Shown here piece after piece: positions 41,986 to 51,119 of a stretch of 64,000 nt of DNA. Source of the stretch: Marinilabiliales bacterium (GTDB lineage Bacteria; Bacteroidota; Bacteroidia; Bacteroidales; SZUA-534); contig DOTG01000003.1 in assembly GCA_003512955.1 (NCBI GenBank), forward strand, positions 124,001 through 188,000, written 5' to 3'. Each line of letters opens with the position of its first letter. The stretch's first letter is position 1. The position numbers were made by a program, and so were the translations under genes. The notes beneath the pieces were generated by a model. That model made no database searches, was not told the DNA's origin, and was given only the letters and a program-made list of their open reading frames with translations.

Positions 41986-43584
41986 TTGTCAACAACTAGG
42001 TATATATTTGTTACTGGCGGAGTTACTTCATCGCTGGGCAAAGGGATAATTTCTGCATCATTGGCCAAACTTCTCCAATCCAGAGGCTTCTCGGTGACCA
42101 TCCAAAAGTTGGACCCTTATTTAAATGTCGATCCCGGAACCTTAAACCCATACGAACATGGCGAATGTTATGTGACTGAAGATGGGGCCGAAACCGATTT
42201 GGATTTGGGACACTACGAAAGGTTCTTGAATGTGCCCACATCACAAGCCAATAACGTTACCACAGGGAGCATCTACAAATCGGTGATTGAAAAAGAACGC
42301 AGAGGCGATTTCCTTGGCAAAACCGTTCAGATTATTCCACACATTACCGACGAAATCAAGCGGAGGATTAAGGTCCTTGGTTCCAAAAACAAGTTTGATT
42401 TTGTTATTACCGAAATTGGAGGCACCGTGGGCGACATTGAATCGTTACCTTATATTGAATCGGTACGTCAATTAAAGTGGGAAATGGGTGCTAATGTATT
42501 GGTAATCCACTTGACTTTAGTTCCTTACCTGAGTGCATCGGGCGAATTAAAAACCAAACCTACCCAGCACTCGGTAAAAACATTATTGGAAGCCGGGGTT
42601 CAACCCGACATTCTGGTGTTGCGCACTGAAAAGGAACTATCGTCCGATATTCGGGCCAAAGTAGCTCTGTTTTGCAATGTGAGCACCAACGCGGTTATCC
42701 AATCCATTGATGTTTGCACCATTTATGAGGTCCCTATAAAGATGTTTGAAGAAGAACTGGATAAAAGGGTGCTGGAGAAATTTGGCTTGCCAACCACAAA
42801 AGCCCCCGAACTCAAAGTTTGGAAAGACTTTTTGAATAAATACAAACATCCTGAAAGAACCGTTGACATTGCCCTTATAGGAAAATATGTGGAATTGCAG
42901 GATGCCTACAAATCCATCGCCGAATCATTTGTTCATGCAGGGGCTGTAAACAATTGCAAAGTAAACCTGCAATGGATTCACTCTGAAAACATCAACAAAA
43001 AGAACTATGAAGAGATTCTCTCCAAAGTGAAAGGAATTGTAGTTGCTCCAGGGTTTGGACACCGGGGAATTGAAGGTAAAATATTGGCTGTTAAATATGC
43101 CCGTGAAAATAATATCCCGTTTTTTGGCATCTGCCTCGGGATGCAATGCGCTGTTATAGAGTTTGCACGAAATGTATTGGGTTTTGAAAAGGCCAATTCC
43201 ACCGAAATGGATGAAAAAACCGCCTATCCGGTCATTGACATCATGGAGGAACAAAAAACCATTCTTGAAAAAGGCGGAACCATGCGGTTGGGAGCCTACC
43301 CTTGCCGATTGGAGAAAGGCAGCAAATCGTTTACTGCTTATGGCCAGGAACTTATTGAGGAGCGGCACCGTCACCGGTATGAATTTAATGACAAATATTT
43401 AAAAGACTTTACTGCATCGGGTATGGTTCCCATGGGAATTAATCCGGAAACAAATCTGGTTGAGATTGTTGAAATACCAAAACATAAATGGTTCGTTGGA
43501 GTGCAATTCCATCCTGAATACCGGAGTACAGTAACTCAGCCGCATCCTCTATTTATAAACTTTATTAAAGCTACATTAGATTAA
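41986..43584 (+). CDS. pyrG: CTP synthase
   Basis: A 532-residue glutamine-dependent enzyme making CTP from UTP, starting at TTG. The synthetase part has FVTGGVTSSLGKGIISASLA, LDPYLNVDPGTLNPYEHGE and GTVGDIESLPYIE. The class I glutaminase has the nucleophile Cys in FFGICLGMQCAV and the catalytic His/Glu in GVQFHPEYRS. No ATG precedes the conserved RYIFVTGG by a reasonable distance, so TTG is the start. It is followed by yidC (22 bp), a conserved Bacteroidota pair. Confidence 0.96.
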   Translation: MSTTRYIFVTGGVTSSLGKGIISASLAKLLQSRGFSVTIQKLDPYLNVDPGTLNPYEHGECYVTEDGAETDLDLGHYERFLNVPTSQANNVTTGSIYKSVIEKERRGDFLGKTVQIIPHITDEIKRRIKVLGSKNKFDFVITEIGGTVGDIESLPYIESVRQLKWEMGANVLVIHLTLVPYLSASGELKTKPTQHSVKTLLEAGVQPDILVLRTEKELSSDIRAKVALFCNVSTNAVIQSIDVCTIYEVPIKMFEEELDKRVLEKFGLPTTKAPELKVWKDFLNKYKHPERTVDIALIGKYVELQDAYKSIAESFVHAGAVNNCKVNLQWIHSENINKKNYEEILSKVKGIVVAPGFGHRGIEGKILAVKYARENNIPFFGICLGMQCAVIEFARNVLGFEKANSTEMDEKTAYPVIDIMEEQKTILEKGGTMRLGAYPCRLEKGSKSFTAYGQELIEERHRHRYEFNDKYLKDFTASGMVPMGINPETNLVEIVEIPKHKWFVGVQFHPEYRSTVTQPHPLFINFIKATLD

Positions 43585-43606
43585 TCTTTAAAACCAATAT
43601 ATTATT

Positions 43607-45475
43607 ATGGATAGAAATTCGTGGATAGGTTTGGCCCTAATTGTGGGTGTCATGTTTTTTTGGAGTTACCTGACCAAACCTACACCTGAAGAAACGGCCG
43701 AAAGGCAAAAAGTTCAGGATTCGTTAATTCAAGTACAAAAAGATAGGGCGCAGAAACAAATCCTGCTGGATCAGGAGATGGCCAACAACCCTTCTATTAC
43801 TAACTCAGGAGCCAACTCCGATAGTATAGTTAAAAGCCAGTTAGGCGACTTTTCCTCATTTGCATCGGGAGAACGGAAATTTTATACAGTTGAAAACAAC
43901 TTGATGAAAATCAGATTCCTGAATCAGGGAGGGCGTGTATATTCCGTGGAATTAAAAAACTACAAAAAGTTTGATGGTACCCCGCTTATTCTGTTTGATG
44001 GGGATTCTACTGAGTTCGGGTTGAACTTTTTTGCTCAAAACCGCTCCATTGCCACCAACCAGCTATTCTTTGAAATGGAAAAAGGTTCCGACAATTTGGT
44101 GGTCAGTGATAAACCTGAAACCATGGCTTTTATCCTAAAACTAGCCGAAGGCCAACACATTGAGTATGTTTACACCATTTCGCCCGACACTTACCATGTG
44201 GATTTTGACATTAACTTTTTAGGGATGAACAACTTAATATCGGCCAATACCGGAAATATTGCCCTACAATGGAAAAGTTTTATTTCATCGCTTGAAAAGG
44301 GGCGAAAATGGGAAGAATCAAATACTACGATTATCTATAAATTTAATGAAGCCGACATTGACAAACTCAGTGAGACTTCCGATGAAGCCAATGAGAACCT
44401 GAACACCCCGCTAAAATGGATTTCGTACAAACAGCAGTTCTTTAACGTGGCCTTAATTGCAGACGGAGCTTTCAGCAATGCCTCAGTAAAGTTGGAAAAA
44501 GAATTAACCAATCCAAATTACCTAAAACAATTTTCCTCAGAGATTTCATTGCCATACAATTCTAAGGCTAATGAATCAATACCTATGAGTTTTTATTTTG
44601 GCCCCAACCATTATCAGACTTTGAAAAAACTGGATGTCGATCTTGAAGAGGTGGTCACCCTTGGTAGAAATATCATCCGGTGGATAAATGTTGGTGTGGT
44701 CATTCCATTATTTAACTGGCTGGGAAAATTCATCGGGAATTACGGTGTCATTATTTTGGTATTGACCATAATCATAAAACTTGTCTTATTCCCATTTACA
44801 TATAAATCATACATCTCAACAGCCAAGATGAAAGTCTTGAAACCTGAGGTGGACAAACTGAGCGAGAAATTCCCCAAACCCGAAGATGCCATGAAAAAGC
44901 AGCAAGCGACCATGGCTCTGTATAAAAAAGTGGGAGTCAGCCCATTGGGCGGTTGCTTGCCTATGCTGTTCCAGATGCCAATCTTATTTGCCATGTTCCG
45001 CTTCTTCCCTAATTCCATTGAATTGCGGCAAGAGAGCTTTTTATGGGCCCAGGACCTTTCATCGTACGATGCGGTTATCCATCTACCATTCACGGTCCCA
45101 CTCGGTTTTGGTGACCACATCAGTTTGTGGTGTCTGCTAATGACTATTGTGAACGTGGTTTACCTGAAATTCAACGATCAGATGAGCATGAGCAACAACC
45201 AAATTCCAGGTATGAAATTAATGATGTACATGATGCCTGTAATGATGTTGTTCTGGTTCAACAGCTATGCTTCAGCATTAAGTTACTACTATTTCTTGTC
45301 ATTACTGATTACTATTATACAAACATGGCTAATCCGTAAGACAGTAAGCGATGAAGAGGTTTTAGCCAAACTAAAAGCTGCACAGGCCAACAAAAAAGTG
45401 GCTCCAAAATCGAAATGGCAAACCCGTTTGGAAGAAATGGCCAAACAAAAGGGTTACCAGTTACCTAAAAAATAA
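43607..45475 (+). CDS. yidC: Membrane protein insertase YidC
   Basis: A 622-residue inner membrane insertase. N-terminal TM anchor (WIGLALIVGVMFFWSYL), a large periplasmic beta-sandwich domain (about 80-340), then the conserved 5-TM core: YGVIILVLTIIIKLVLFPFT, KEKFPKPEDAMKKQQ-like loop, GGCLPMLFQMPILFAMFRFF, and the final SALSYYYFLSLLITIIQTWL. It inserts proteins with or without Sec. Co-oriented with pyrG and probably cotranscribed; terminator downstream. Confidence 0.95.
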   Translation: MDRNSWIGLALIVGVMFFWSYLTKPTPEETAERQKVQDSLIQVQKDRAQKQILLDQEMANNPSITNSGANSDSIVKSQLGDFSSFASGERKFYTVENNLMKIRFLNQGGRVYSVELKNYKKFDGTPLILFDGDSTEFGLNFFAQNRSIATNQLFFEMEKGSDNLVVSDKPETMAFILKLAEGQHIEYVYTISPDTYHVDFDINFLGMNNLISANTGNIALQWKSFISSLEKGRKWEESNTTIIYKFNEADIDKLSETSDEANENLNTPLKWISYKQQFFNVALIADGAFSNASVKLEKELTNPNYLKQFSSEISLPYNSKANESIPMSFYFGPNHYQTLKKLDVDLEEVVTLGRNIIRWINVGVVIPLFNWLGKFIGNYGVIILVLTIIIKLVLFPFTYKSYISTAKMKVLKPEVDKLSEKFPKPEDAMKKQQATMALYKKVGVSPLGGCLPMLFQMPILFAMFRFFPNSIELRQESFLWAQDLSSYDAVIHLPFTVPLGFGDHISLWCLLMTIVNVVYLKFNDQMSMSNNQIPGMKLMMYMMPVMMLFWFNSYASALSYYYFLSLLITIIQTWLIRKTVSDEEVLAKLKAAQANKKVAPKSKWQTRLEEMAKQKGYQLPKK

Positions 45476-45495
45476 ACATCCTTCAAAACCTAATA

Positions 45496-45543
45496 TAAAA
45501 AAGGGGGCTCCCCGGGAATCAAATCCCGGAAAGCCCCTTTTTA
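45496..45543. terminator. Bidirectional terminator after yidC
   Basis: A long G/C-rich stem (AAAAAGGGGG..CCCGGGA against TCCCGG..CCCCTTTTT, small internal loop) between the convergent yidC gene and a small secreted protein gene. Confidence 0.88.
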
Positions 45544-45558
45544 CTTTTCAGAAAAAAA

Positions 45559-45906
45559 CTATTCGTAGTTTAATCTAACTTTTACGTAATAAGTTTTTCC
45601 AACAGGACCCGATACATTCATCTTTGGAATCTCTTGCAAAACGGTCCTCACAAATGTTCCTAAATCAATATCGTCGGAACTTAGTTTTGTGATACAGATT
45701 TCTTGGTTTTCGTTCAAATGGAACTCAATCCAGATGTTTCCATTCATCGGTTCATTTGCTGCCGGTTCAAATTGATTGAACTTTTCAACCAATGCCTCTT
45801 TCAGGTTCAAGGGTAAGTGAGAGTAGGTACTTCCTACATTAGCGGCTTTTGCAACAATCATTAATACTACAAAGGCGGCAGTCAGGGTAATTTTCAAACT
45901 TTTCAT
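45559..45906 (-). CDS. Small secreted protein, TonB C-terminal-like
   Basis: A 115-residue protein with a signal peptide (LKITLTAAFVVLMIVAKAA). The mature part (NIWIEFHLNENQEICITKLS ... YYVKVRLNYE) resembles the alpha/beta layout of short periplasmic TonB-C-like proteins of Bacteroidota, in which a VxF-x-V strand begins the domain, but no TonB function is implied because there is no anchor or proline spacer. Single gene, function unknown. Confidence 0.65.
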   Translation of the reverse strand: MKSLKITLTAAFVVLMIVAKAANVGSTYSHLPLNLKEALVEKFNQFEPAANEPMNGNIWIEFHLNENQEICITKLSSDDIDLGTFVRTVLQEIPKMNVSGPVGKTYYVKVRLNYE

Positions 45907-46232
45907 TTTGTTTTGTTTTTAAGGTTATAACATGCGTTCATTTATTTACATACTTTTCCCATTGCATAAACTAATGCTCCATTTACTATTTATAAGTCTA
46001 TTGCGCTGGTTATTAATTTTTTAGAGTTGTTTAAACTCTTTAAACTGTTTTCGAATTTATAGACGGCACACATTTAAAAATGTGACAAGAAAAAAAGAAA
46101 TTATTTTTAAATATTTTACATCCACCTAATTTACTGTCGATTACCATTTGTAGGTTCCTTAAAACTATTTTTATATTTTAGCCATTCGATAAATGAAATG
46201 AAACAAAGCTGAAACTCCAAACAAAATTAAAA
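45907..46232. other. Intergenic spacer between divergent genes
   Basis: AT-rich 326 bp holding the upstream regions of both flanking genes. Around 46166-46180 TATATTTTAG is a near -7 match for the DUF192 gene. No gene or repeat seen. Confidence 0.5.
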
Positions 46233-46748
46233 ATGATGAAACATTCGTTCATAATACTGTCAAGCTTCTTCTTGATTTTTGGTTGCGGAAAATCGAATAA
46301 AACAAAACCCAACCCGACGGTTCCACCAAAATATGCCATTACCAAAGAACCTATCTTCCAACGACAAGGAATGTTGGTATTCGTCTCCCCCACCAATGAT
46401 TCTATCACTACCATTGATATTGAATTGGCAGCAACACCACAAAAAAGAGAAATGGGATTGATGTACCGGAGTTCGATGAAAGAAGACCAAGGAATGTTGT
46501 TTGTGTTTGATGCAGAAGAACGCCAATCGTTTTGGATGAAAAACACCCAGATTCCGTTGGACATAATATTTATAAACCAATCATTGAGCATTGTCCATAT
46601 TGCCGAAAATTGCCAACCCTATTCCCTGGAGTCAATCCCATCGTTTGAATATGCTAAATTTGCGGTGGAGGTCCCTGCGGGTTTTTCTAAGAAATATAGA
46701 CTAAAACCAAGTTGTGGGATACGATATAATCTGCTCGAAGAGTCCTAG
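46233..46748 (+). CDS. DUF192 family lipoprotein
   Basis: A 171-residue lipoprotein with lipobox LIFGC (Cys 18). The DUF192 domain covers about 60-165: EMGLMYRSSMKEDQGMLFVF, FWMKNTQIPLDIIFIN, VEVPAGFSKKYRL. DUF192 proteins are small envelope proteins found in bacteria and archaea with no settled biochemical function. ATG at 46233 and 46236 are both possible. Stands alone before a YkgJ gene that has its own promoter. Confidence 0.88.
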   Translation: MMKHSFIILSSFFLIFGCGKSNKTKPNPTVPPKYAITKEPIFQRQGMLVFVSPTNDSITTIDIELAATPQKREMGLMYRSSMKEDQGMLFVFDAEERQSFWMKNTQIPLDIIFINQSLSIVHIAENCQPYSLESIPSFEYAKFAVEVPAGFSKKYRLKPSCGIRYNLLEES

Positions 46749-46824
46749 CAACGGTGTAAAATACTCCTACGCATTACCGCGAAAATATACTTTAACCTTT
46801 TCGGGTAAAACTGTATGTTTCCAT

Positions 46825-46832
46825 TAATTTTG
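46825..46832 (+). promoter_or_regulatory. -7 element of the YkgJ-family gene
   Basis: TAATTTTG matches TAnnTTTG, 19 bases before the ATG at 46852. Confidence 0.5.
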
Positions 46833-46851
46833 CAGCTTCATTTTGTGATGT

Positions 46852-47448
46852 ATGAGTTTTGTTGAAAAAGCAAAGTTGGTTGAGGCATTGTTTGCTTCGC
46901 TTGAAAAGGAAATAACCTCATTAAAGGACGAAACCGGTATTTATTGTGTCGAAAACTGTATTTATTGTTGCACTACTCCAAAGGTTGTAGCCACGGTTTT
47001 GGAGTTTTACCCCCTGGCCGTTTATCTTTATGAAACCGGGCAAGCGGAGTCGTTCCTGGAACGGATAAAACAAAACGGAACCTCCACTATTTGTCCTGTA
47101 TTAAACAGCGATGGCTCCCGTGGTCCAAGGCTGGGGTGCAGCGAATATGCCGTGCGGGGATTAATTTGCCGGCTCTTTGCCTTTAATTACTCCACCGACA
47201 AACATGGAATTAGGAAAATAGCCACGTGCAAGAAGATTAAAATTACCCAGCCTGAGACCATCACAAAAGCAAATAACCTATTGCTTGAGAGACCCGTTGG
47301 CCCAAAAGCATCGGGGTATTACTCACAATTGCAGTCTATCGACTTTACCGAGGGGCAAACCCTATATCCGATTGCCGAGGCGATACGGATAGCCATTGAA
47401 AAGGTATTGACTTATTATTACTACCTGAATATTGAAGAAGGGAAATGA
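46852..47448 (+). CDS. YkgJ family cysteine-cluster protein
   Basis: A 198-residue soluble protein with CVENCIYCCTTP (CxxxCxxCC) near residue 30 and further cysteines at TICPVL, GCSEY and ICRLF, the spacing of Zn/Fe-S-binding YkgJ proteins. Function unknown, metal binding likely. Followed by crcB after 115 bp that contain no fluoride riboswitch core. Confidence 0.85.
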   Translation: MSFVEKAKLVEALFASLEKEITSLKDETGIYCVENCIYCCTTPKVVATVLEFYPLAVYLYETGQAESFLERIKQNGTSTICPVLNSDGSRGPRLGCSEYAVRGLICRLFAFNYSTDKHGIRKIATCKKIKITQPETITKANNLLLERPVGPKASGYYSQLQSIDFTEGQTLYPIAEAIRIAIEKVLTYYYYLNIEEGK

Positions 47449-47563
47449 GTATCCTTTCAACATATATGTAAAAATCACCTCCCGTTGTTGATTGTTATTA
47501 AGAATATCAACCACTGATATAATATTTTCTAATTTTACATTATCATTAAATATGTAATGTAGC

Positions 47564-47941
47564 ATGTTGAAAATAATCCTCCTCATTGGAACCGGTAGTT
47601 TTTTAGGCGGTGTACTTCGTTTTTTAGGTTCCCGTTTTGTGCAAAACCAGATGAACTCAGCCTTCCCTTTTGGTACTTTTAGTGTAAATATTATTGGCAG
47701 CTTATTGATTGGCCTTTTTTACGGGTTGGCCGAGCGGGGAAACCTCATGAATAATGAATTGCGGATTTTCCTAACGATAGGTTTTTGCGGTGGTTTTACT
47801 ACCTTTTCAACATTTACCAATGAAAATATCGCCCTTTTAAAGGATGGAAATTTTTTGTACTTCTCATTATATGCCGGATTGAGTGTTTTTCTGGGCCTTA
47901 TGGCAACCTATTTAGGTAATCTGACCACTAAACTTATTTAA
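47564..47941 (+). CDS. crcB: Fluoride exporter CrcB/Fluc
   Basis: A 125-residue four-TM protein of the Fluc family: GTGSFLGGVLRFLGSRFVQ, NIIGSLLIGLFYGLAERG, GFCGGFTTFSTFTNENIALL and the fourth TM at about 97-117. The asparagine of NIIGS and the FTTFSTF Phe box are the fluoride-path residues. Exports F- as a dual-topology dimer. Two bases separate it from the DUF190 gene, so they form an operon. Confidence 0.95.
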   Translation: MLKIILLIGTGSFLGGVLRFLGSRFVQNQMNSAFPFGTFSVNIIGSLLIGLFYGLAERGNLMNNELRIFLTIGFCGGFTTFSTFTNENIALLKDGNFLYFSLYAGLSVFLGLMATYLGNLTTKLI

Positions 47942-47943
47942 TT

Positions 47944-48303
47944 ATGAAAAAAACAGGTGAGGCTAAAATACTTCGGATATTTATCAGTAATACCGACAAG
48001 TTTAAACACGTCCCTTTATATGAAATGGTTGTGCTGGCTGCCAAAAGATATCAACTTGCGGGTGCTACAGTATTAAAAGGAGTTATGGGATTTGGTTCAA
48101 GCAGCGTGGTACGGAGTGTCAAATTCTGGGAGATTACCGAGAAGCTGCCGGTTGTTATTGAAATTGTGGATGATTCTGAAAAGATTGATCAGTTTATTGA
48201 AAAAATCCTGCCTTGGTTTGAAAAACTTCGATACGGATGTTTGATTACCGTTGAGGATGCCCAAATTATTTTGTACAAAAAGGGAATGCCAAAAGTCAAA
48301 TAA
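47944..48303 (+). CDS. DUF190 family protein, CrcB partner
   Basis: A 119-residue soluble protein with the DUF190 layout (LRIFISNTDKFKHVPLYEMV, GATVLKGVMGFGSSSVV, LPVVIEIVDDSEKIDQFIEK). The PII-like fold and tight linkage to crcB in many bacteria suggest a regulator of fluoride export, but this is family-level inference. Two-base gap after crcB. Confidence 0.9.
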   Translation: MKKTGEAKILRIFISNTDKFKHVPLYEMVVLAAKRYQLAGATVLKGVMGFGSSSVVRSVKFWEITEKLPVVIEIVDDSEKIDQFIEKILPWFEKLRYGCLITVEDAQIILYKKGMPKVK

Positions 48304-48324
48304 TCTTCCGTAAAAACTCAACGA

Positions 48325-48714
48325 TTATTTCTTTTCAAGTTTCTTAAGAAATTCTTCGGTATTGATGATGTAGCGTATGTGCTCGGCGGAGCCTATTTCG
48401 CCTTCTTCGTCCCACGCGTTAATGGAATAATAAATCTTTCTCCCCTCAACCTTTGTAACATTCGACTTGCAGGTGATGATAGAACCGGGCAACGAAGCCT
48501 TTTTGTGCTGGGCATTGATTTGAATCCCAACCGAGGAATATCCTTCAGGTAAAAAAGGCTCAATGCTCGTAAAGGCGGTATATTCCATCAAAGCAATCAT
48601 GGCAGGGGTTGCAAACACCTCAGCCAGACCCGAACCATAATGTTTAGCCGTGTCTTTTTTCTCAACTATTTTGGTTTCATGTCCTTGCAGACCAACCGGA
48701 ATTTCTATTTGCAT
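48325..48714 (-). CDS. FlK-type hotdog thioesterase
   Basis: A 129-residue hotdog-fold thioesterase. AEVFATPAMIALMEYTAF and SSVGIQINAQHKK align with fluoroacetyl-CoA thioesterase FlK of Streptomyces cattleya. The FlK catalytic residues T42, E50 and H76 correspond to T36, E44 and H70, a constant offset of six. The final part DEEGEIGSAEHIRYII also matches. Homologues are widespread and many hydrolyse other acyl-CoAs, so fluoroacetyl specificity is unproven. It is convergent with crcB-DUF190 (21 bp between stops). Confidence 0.85.
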   Translation of the reverse strand: MQIEIPVGLQGHETKIVEKKDTAKHYGSGLAEVFATPAMIALMEYTAFTSIEPFLPEGYSSVGIQINAQHKKASLPGSIITCKSNVTKVEGRKIYYSINAWDEEGEIGSAEHIRYIINTEEFLKKLEKK

Positions 48715-48726
48715 ACCATCGCTTAT

Positions 48727-48756
48727 AAAAAAAGAAAACGGGACTTACCCGTTTTT
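48727..48756 (-). terminator. Terminator of the hypothetical gene at 48755
   Basis: Arms AAAACGGG and CCCGTTTT with a five-base loop just after the stop, followed on the minus strand by a T-rich run. Confidence 0.65.
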
Positions 48757-49273
48757 AGTATTTTGCTTCAAGCAGATTATCGGTTTCCTTGAGTAAGTTA
48801 TTAAAGAACAAAATATTAAGTGTCATTCCATCGGTTTGGTTCGATTCTACACTCACAAAACTTTCTCCCTTCTCGATGGTCCAAACCCTACGGTAAACTT
48901 CATTGGTAAAAGCTCTGTCGTCCTCCTCATCCCAGTTGGTTCTATGGTAATCATCCTCACCGTAGATAGAAATTATCTTATCCACAATCATTTGAAGTTG
49001 AGCAGCATCTCTTTTATGTTCCCGCGAAATGAATTTTACATTAATGGGATTGCTTCCTGTCAGGTTCTCTTTATCGAAGAAAATGCGGAATTGAACTGCA
49101 TCAAAGACACCCAGTTCGCTCCACGGAAGTTTCTTTTCGTAAACAATCATAATGGTAGCGGGTGTTTCCTCGCTATCTATCTCTTCGTATTCATCGAAAA
49201 AAAAGGATGACAGATCGTAGGTAAAACAATCCAGAATGCTCTTGCTTTTTTTGTTTAAATTGAACGGACCCAT
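48755..49273 (-). CDS. Hypothetical acidic cytosolic protein
   Basis: A 172-residue soluble protein, acidic in the middle (DEYEEIDSEETPATIMIVYE), with alternating strands and helices and no known motif. A charged patch DDYHRTNWDEEDDRAF stands out. Probably alpha/beta. Single gene with its own terminator, between the thioesterase and tryptophanase genes; function unknown. Confidence 0.75.
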   Translation of the reverse strand: MGPFNLNKKSKSILDCFTYDLSSFFFDEYEEIDSEETPATIMIVYEKKLPWSELGVFDAVQFRIFFDKENLTGSNPINVKFISREHKRDAAQLQMIVDKIISIYGEDDYHRTNWDEEDDRAFTNEVYRRVWTIEKGESFVSVESNQTDGMTLNILFFNNLLKETDNLLEAKY

Positions 49274-49578
49274 AAAAGATACCTGCCATTTTTTGTAAAT
49301 TTATGAAATCCATTCAGTAGAAAAAATATCCACCTCTATATTTTTATAGAATATCCTAAATTCTGCAAATGAATTATTAGTGGCCAAGAAAATTGGGCAT
49401 TTAGTCGCGTTGCAGCTTCTTTAATTTGAATAAAAAAAAAACGATTTGAAGCTATCGTCGCACCGAGGATTGCATACTCTATCAGGAATTAATTTTAGTA
49501 TGCCAACTTAAAAAGCCCCGCAGAATATCTATCAGATACTCCGCGAGGCTTTAGAATCTATTTGGTAATTATTTGTAG
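49274..49578. other. Intergenic spacer
   Basis: AT-rich 305 bp upstream of the hypothetical gene and downstream of tryptophanase. It holds the tryptophanase terminator and a poly-A tract near 49430. No gene seen. Confidence 0.5.
49511..49554 (-). terminator. Terminator of tnaA
   Basis: A long stem (AAAGCCTCGCGGAGTATCT against AGATATTCTGCGGGGCTTTT with a few G-U pairs) on the minus strand, 25 bases past the stop, followed by T residues. Confidence 0.8.
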
Positions 49579-50955
49579 TTACATTTTCTCCAGTTCTACC
49601 GTAAAATGCCTCATGATTGGGGCTTCCCATGTAATACGGTAACCTGATTTAATGAATTCCCTACGGTCGAAAACATTTTTTGTAGCCACGGCAATCACAT
49701 CCATGTGGTTATTGGTGTAGGTACGCCTTGGGATGGCCAGCCTTAACAATTCCAGGTTTGGATACCTGTTTTCCCGGGTATTGGGATCCCTGTCGGCCAA
49801 CAGGGTTCCAATCTCGACACCACGGATTCCAGCCTCCAGGTACAGTTCAACTCCTAAAGTTTGAGCTACGTATTCCTCTTTGGGAACATGAGGCAACATC
49901 TTTTTGGCATCGATAAAAACGGCATGGCCTCCAATAGGCTGCTGGATAGGAATACCAAATTCAATCAACCTGTTGCCTAAATAAGCCACCTGATTGATCC
50001 GCGTCTCGAGGTAATCGAATTCGGTGGCCTCATCCAACCCTTGGGCAAGTGCATTCATATCGCGGCCGCTCATCCCTCCATAGGTAATATACCCTTCAAA
50101 CATAATGTTATAGGTAGAAGCCTGGCGGAACCATTCCTGGCTTTTAAAACCAATAAAACCGCCCATGTTCACAATGGCATCTTTTTTACTGCTCATGGTA
50201 GCAAAATCGGCATGTTCATAAATCTCAAGCACAATCTGCTTGATGGTTTTATGTTCATAACCCTTTTCGCGGGTTTTAATAAAATAGGCATTCTCGGCAA
50301 AGCGTGCCGAATCGAACAGTAAGGGGATGCCATATTTTTTGGCCAAAGCAGATACCTCTTTGACATTGGCCATTGAAACCGGTTGCCCGCCTGCGGTATT
50401 ATTGGTCAAGGTTAAAATGATAAATGGGATTTTTTCTTTTGGATACTGTTTGAGTATTTTTTCTAACTTTTCAGGATCGATATTTCCTTTAAAGGGATGC
50501 TGGTTGGTGGTATCGAAAGCCTCGTCAATGGTGCAATCAATGGCTTTGGCACAGCGGAATTCGATATGGCCTTTGGTGGTATCGAAATGCGAGTTTCCGG
50601 GAACCACATCGCCCTCTTTCACTAACACAGAAAAAAGGACATTCTCAGCAGCCCGTCCCTGATGGGTGGGTAAAAAATAATCGAACCCAAAAATCCGTTT
50701 GATGGCAGCTTTCATGGTGTGGTACGAGCTGGCTCCGGCATACGATTCATCGCCCACCATCATGGCCGACCATTGTTTATCGCTCATAGCGCCTGTGCCT
50801 GAATCGGTTAACAAATCAATAAATACCTGATCGCTCCGCAAATTGAAAAGGTTGTATTTGGCATCTTTAATCCACTGTTCCCGTTCACTTCTGGAGCTAC
50901 GGCGAATGGTTTCAACCATCTTTATTTTATAGGATTCTGAAAAAGGTAATTCCAT
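49579..50955 (-). CDS. tnaA: Tryptophanase
   Basis: A 458-residue PLP beta-eliminating lyase (tryptophan to indole, pyruvate and ammonia). LPTHQGRAAEN, FDTTKGHIEFR, DSARFAENAYFIK, the PLP lysine in ATMSSKKDAIVNMGG and IEVGT-like RGVEIGTLLADRDP follow Bacteroides and E. coli tryptophanase more than tyrosine phenol-lyase (which has SGKKDCLVN). ATG at 50955 (MELPFSES) is chosen over a TTG two codons upstream. Own promoter and long leader with a possible leader ORF. Indole production and amino acid catabolism are likely. Confidence 0.93.
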   Translation of the reverse strand: MELPFSESYKIKMVETIRRSSRSEREQWIKDAKYNLFNLRSDQVFIDLLTDSGTGAMSDKQWSAMMVGDESYAGASSYHTMKAAIKRIFGFDYFLPTHQGRAAENVLFSVLVKEGDVVPGNSHFDTTKGHIEFRCAKAIDCTIDEAFDTTNQHPFKGNIDPEKLEKILKQYPKEKIPFIILTLTNNTAGGQPVSMANVKEVSALAKKYGIPLLFDSARFAENAYFIKTREKGYEHKTIKQIVLEIYEHADFATMSSKKDAIVNMGGFIGFKSQEWFRQASTYNIMFEGYITYGGMSGRDMNALAQGLDEATEFDYLETRINQVAYLGNRLIEFGIPIQQPIGGHAVFIDAKKMLPHVPKEEYVAQTLGVELYLEAGIRGVEIGTLLADRDPNTRENRYPNLELLRLAIPRRTYTNNHMDVIAVATKNVFDRREFIKSGYRITWEAPIMRHFTVELEKM

Positions 50956-51024
50956 AATCAATCAATTTTAAAGTTAATTTAAGGAAAAAGTAAAAAGTGA
51001 TGAATTGCACTAATCGCAAATGGA

Positions 51025-51102
51025 TCAGCAGGAGTAGGAATCACGGTTTTTCACATTCAGAAAAACGATTAAAGGAAGAATGGTAATAAACAGATTTGTC
51101 AT
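51025..51102 (-). CDS. Candidate 25-codon leader peptide upstream of tnaA
   Basis: ATG at 51102 opens a 25-codon ORF (starts MTNLFITILPLIVF, then LNVKNRDSYSC and stop) inside the tnaA leader. It lies about ten bases downstream of the probable start of transcription, so it would be read first. E. coli tnaC also precedes tnaA as a 24-codon attenuator, but this ORF has no Trp codon and no Pro at the end, so equivalence is not shown. The rest of the 325-bp gap (50956-51024, 51128-51286) shows no gene. Confidence 0.35.
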   Translation of the reverse strand: MTNLFITILPLIVFLNVKNRDSYSC

Positions 51103-51119
51103 AGTTTATTCTTTCAGCA

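Noticed and set aside
47449..47563. Fluoride riboswitch before crcB
   Set aside because: I looked for the GG.GAUGG..CC and CUGAUG core and found neither.
49579..50955. Tyrosine phenol-lyase
   Set aside because: The active-site context SSKKDAIVN and the RGVEIG..LADRDP region agree better with tryptophanase.
51025..51102. Classical TnaC attenuator peptide
   Set aside because: The ORF has no Trp and does not end in Pro; kept only as a candidate leader ORF of other type.
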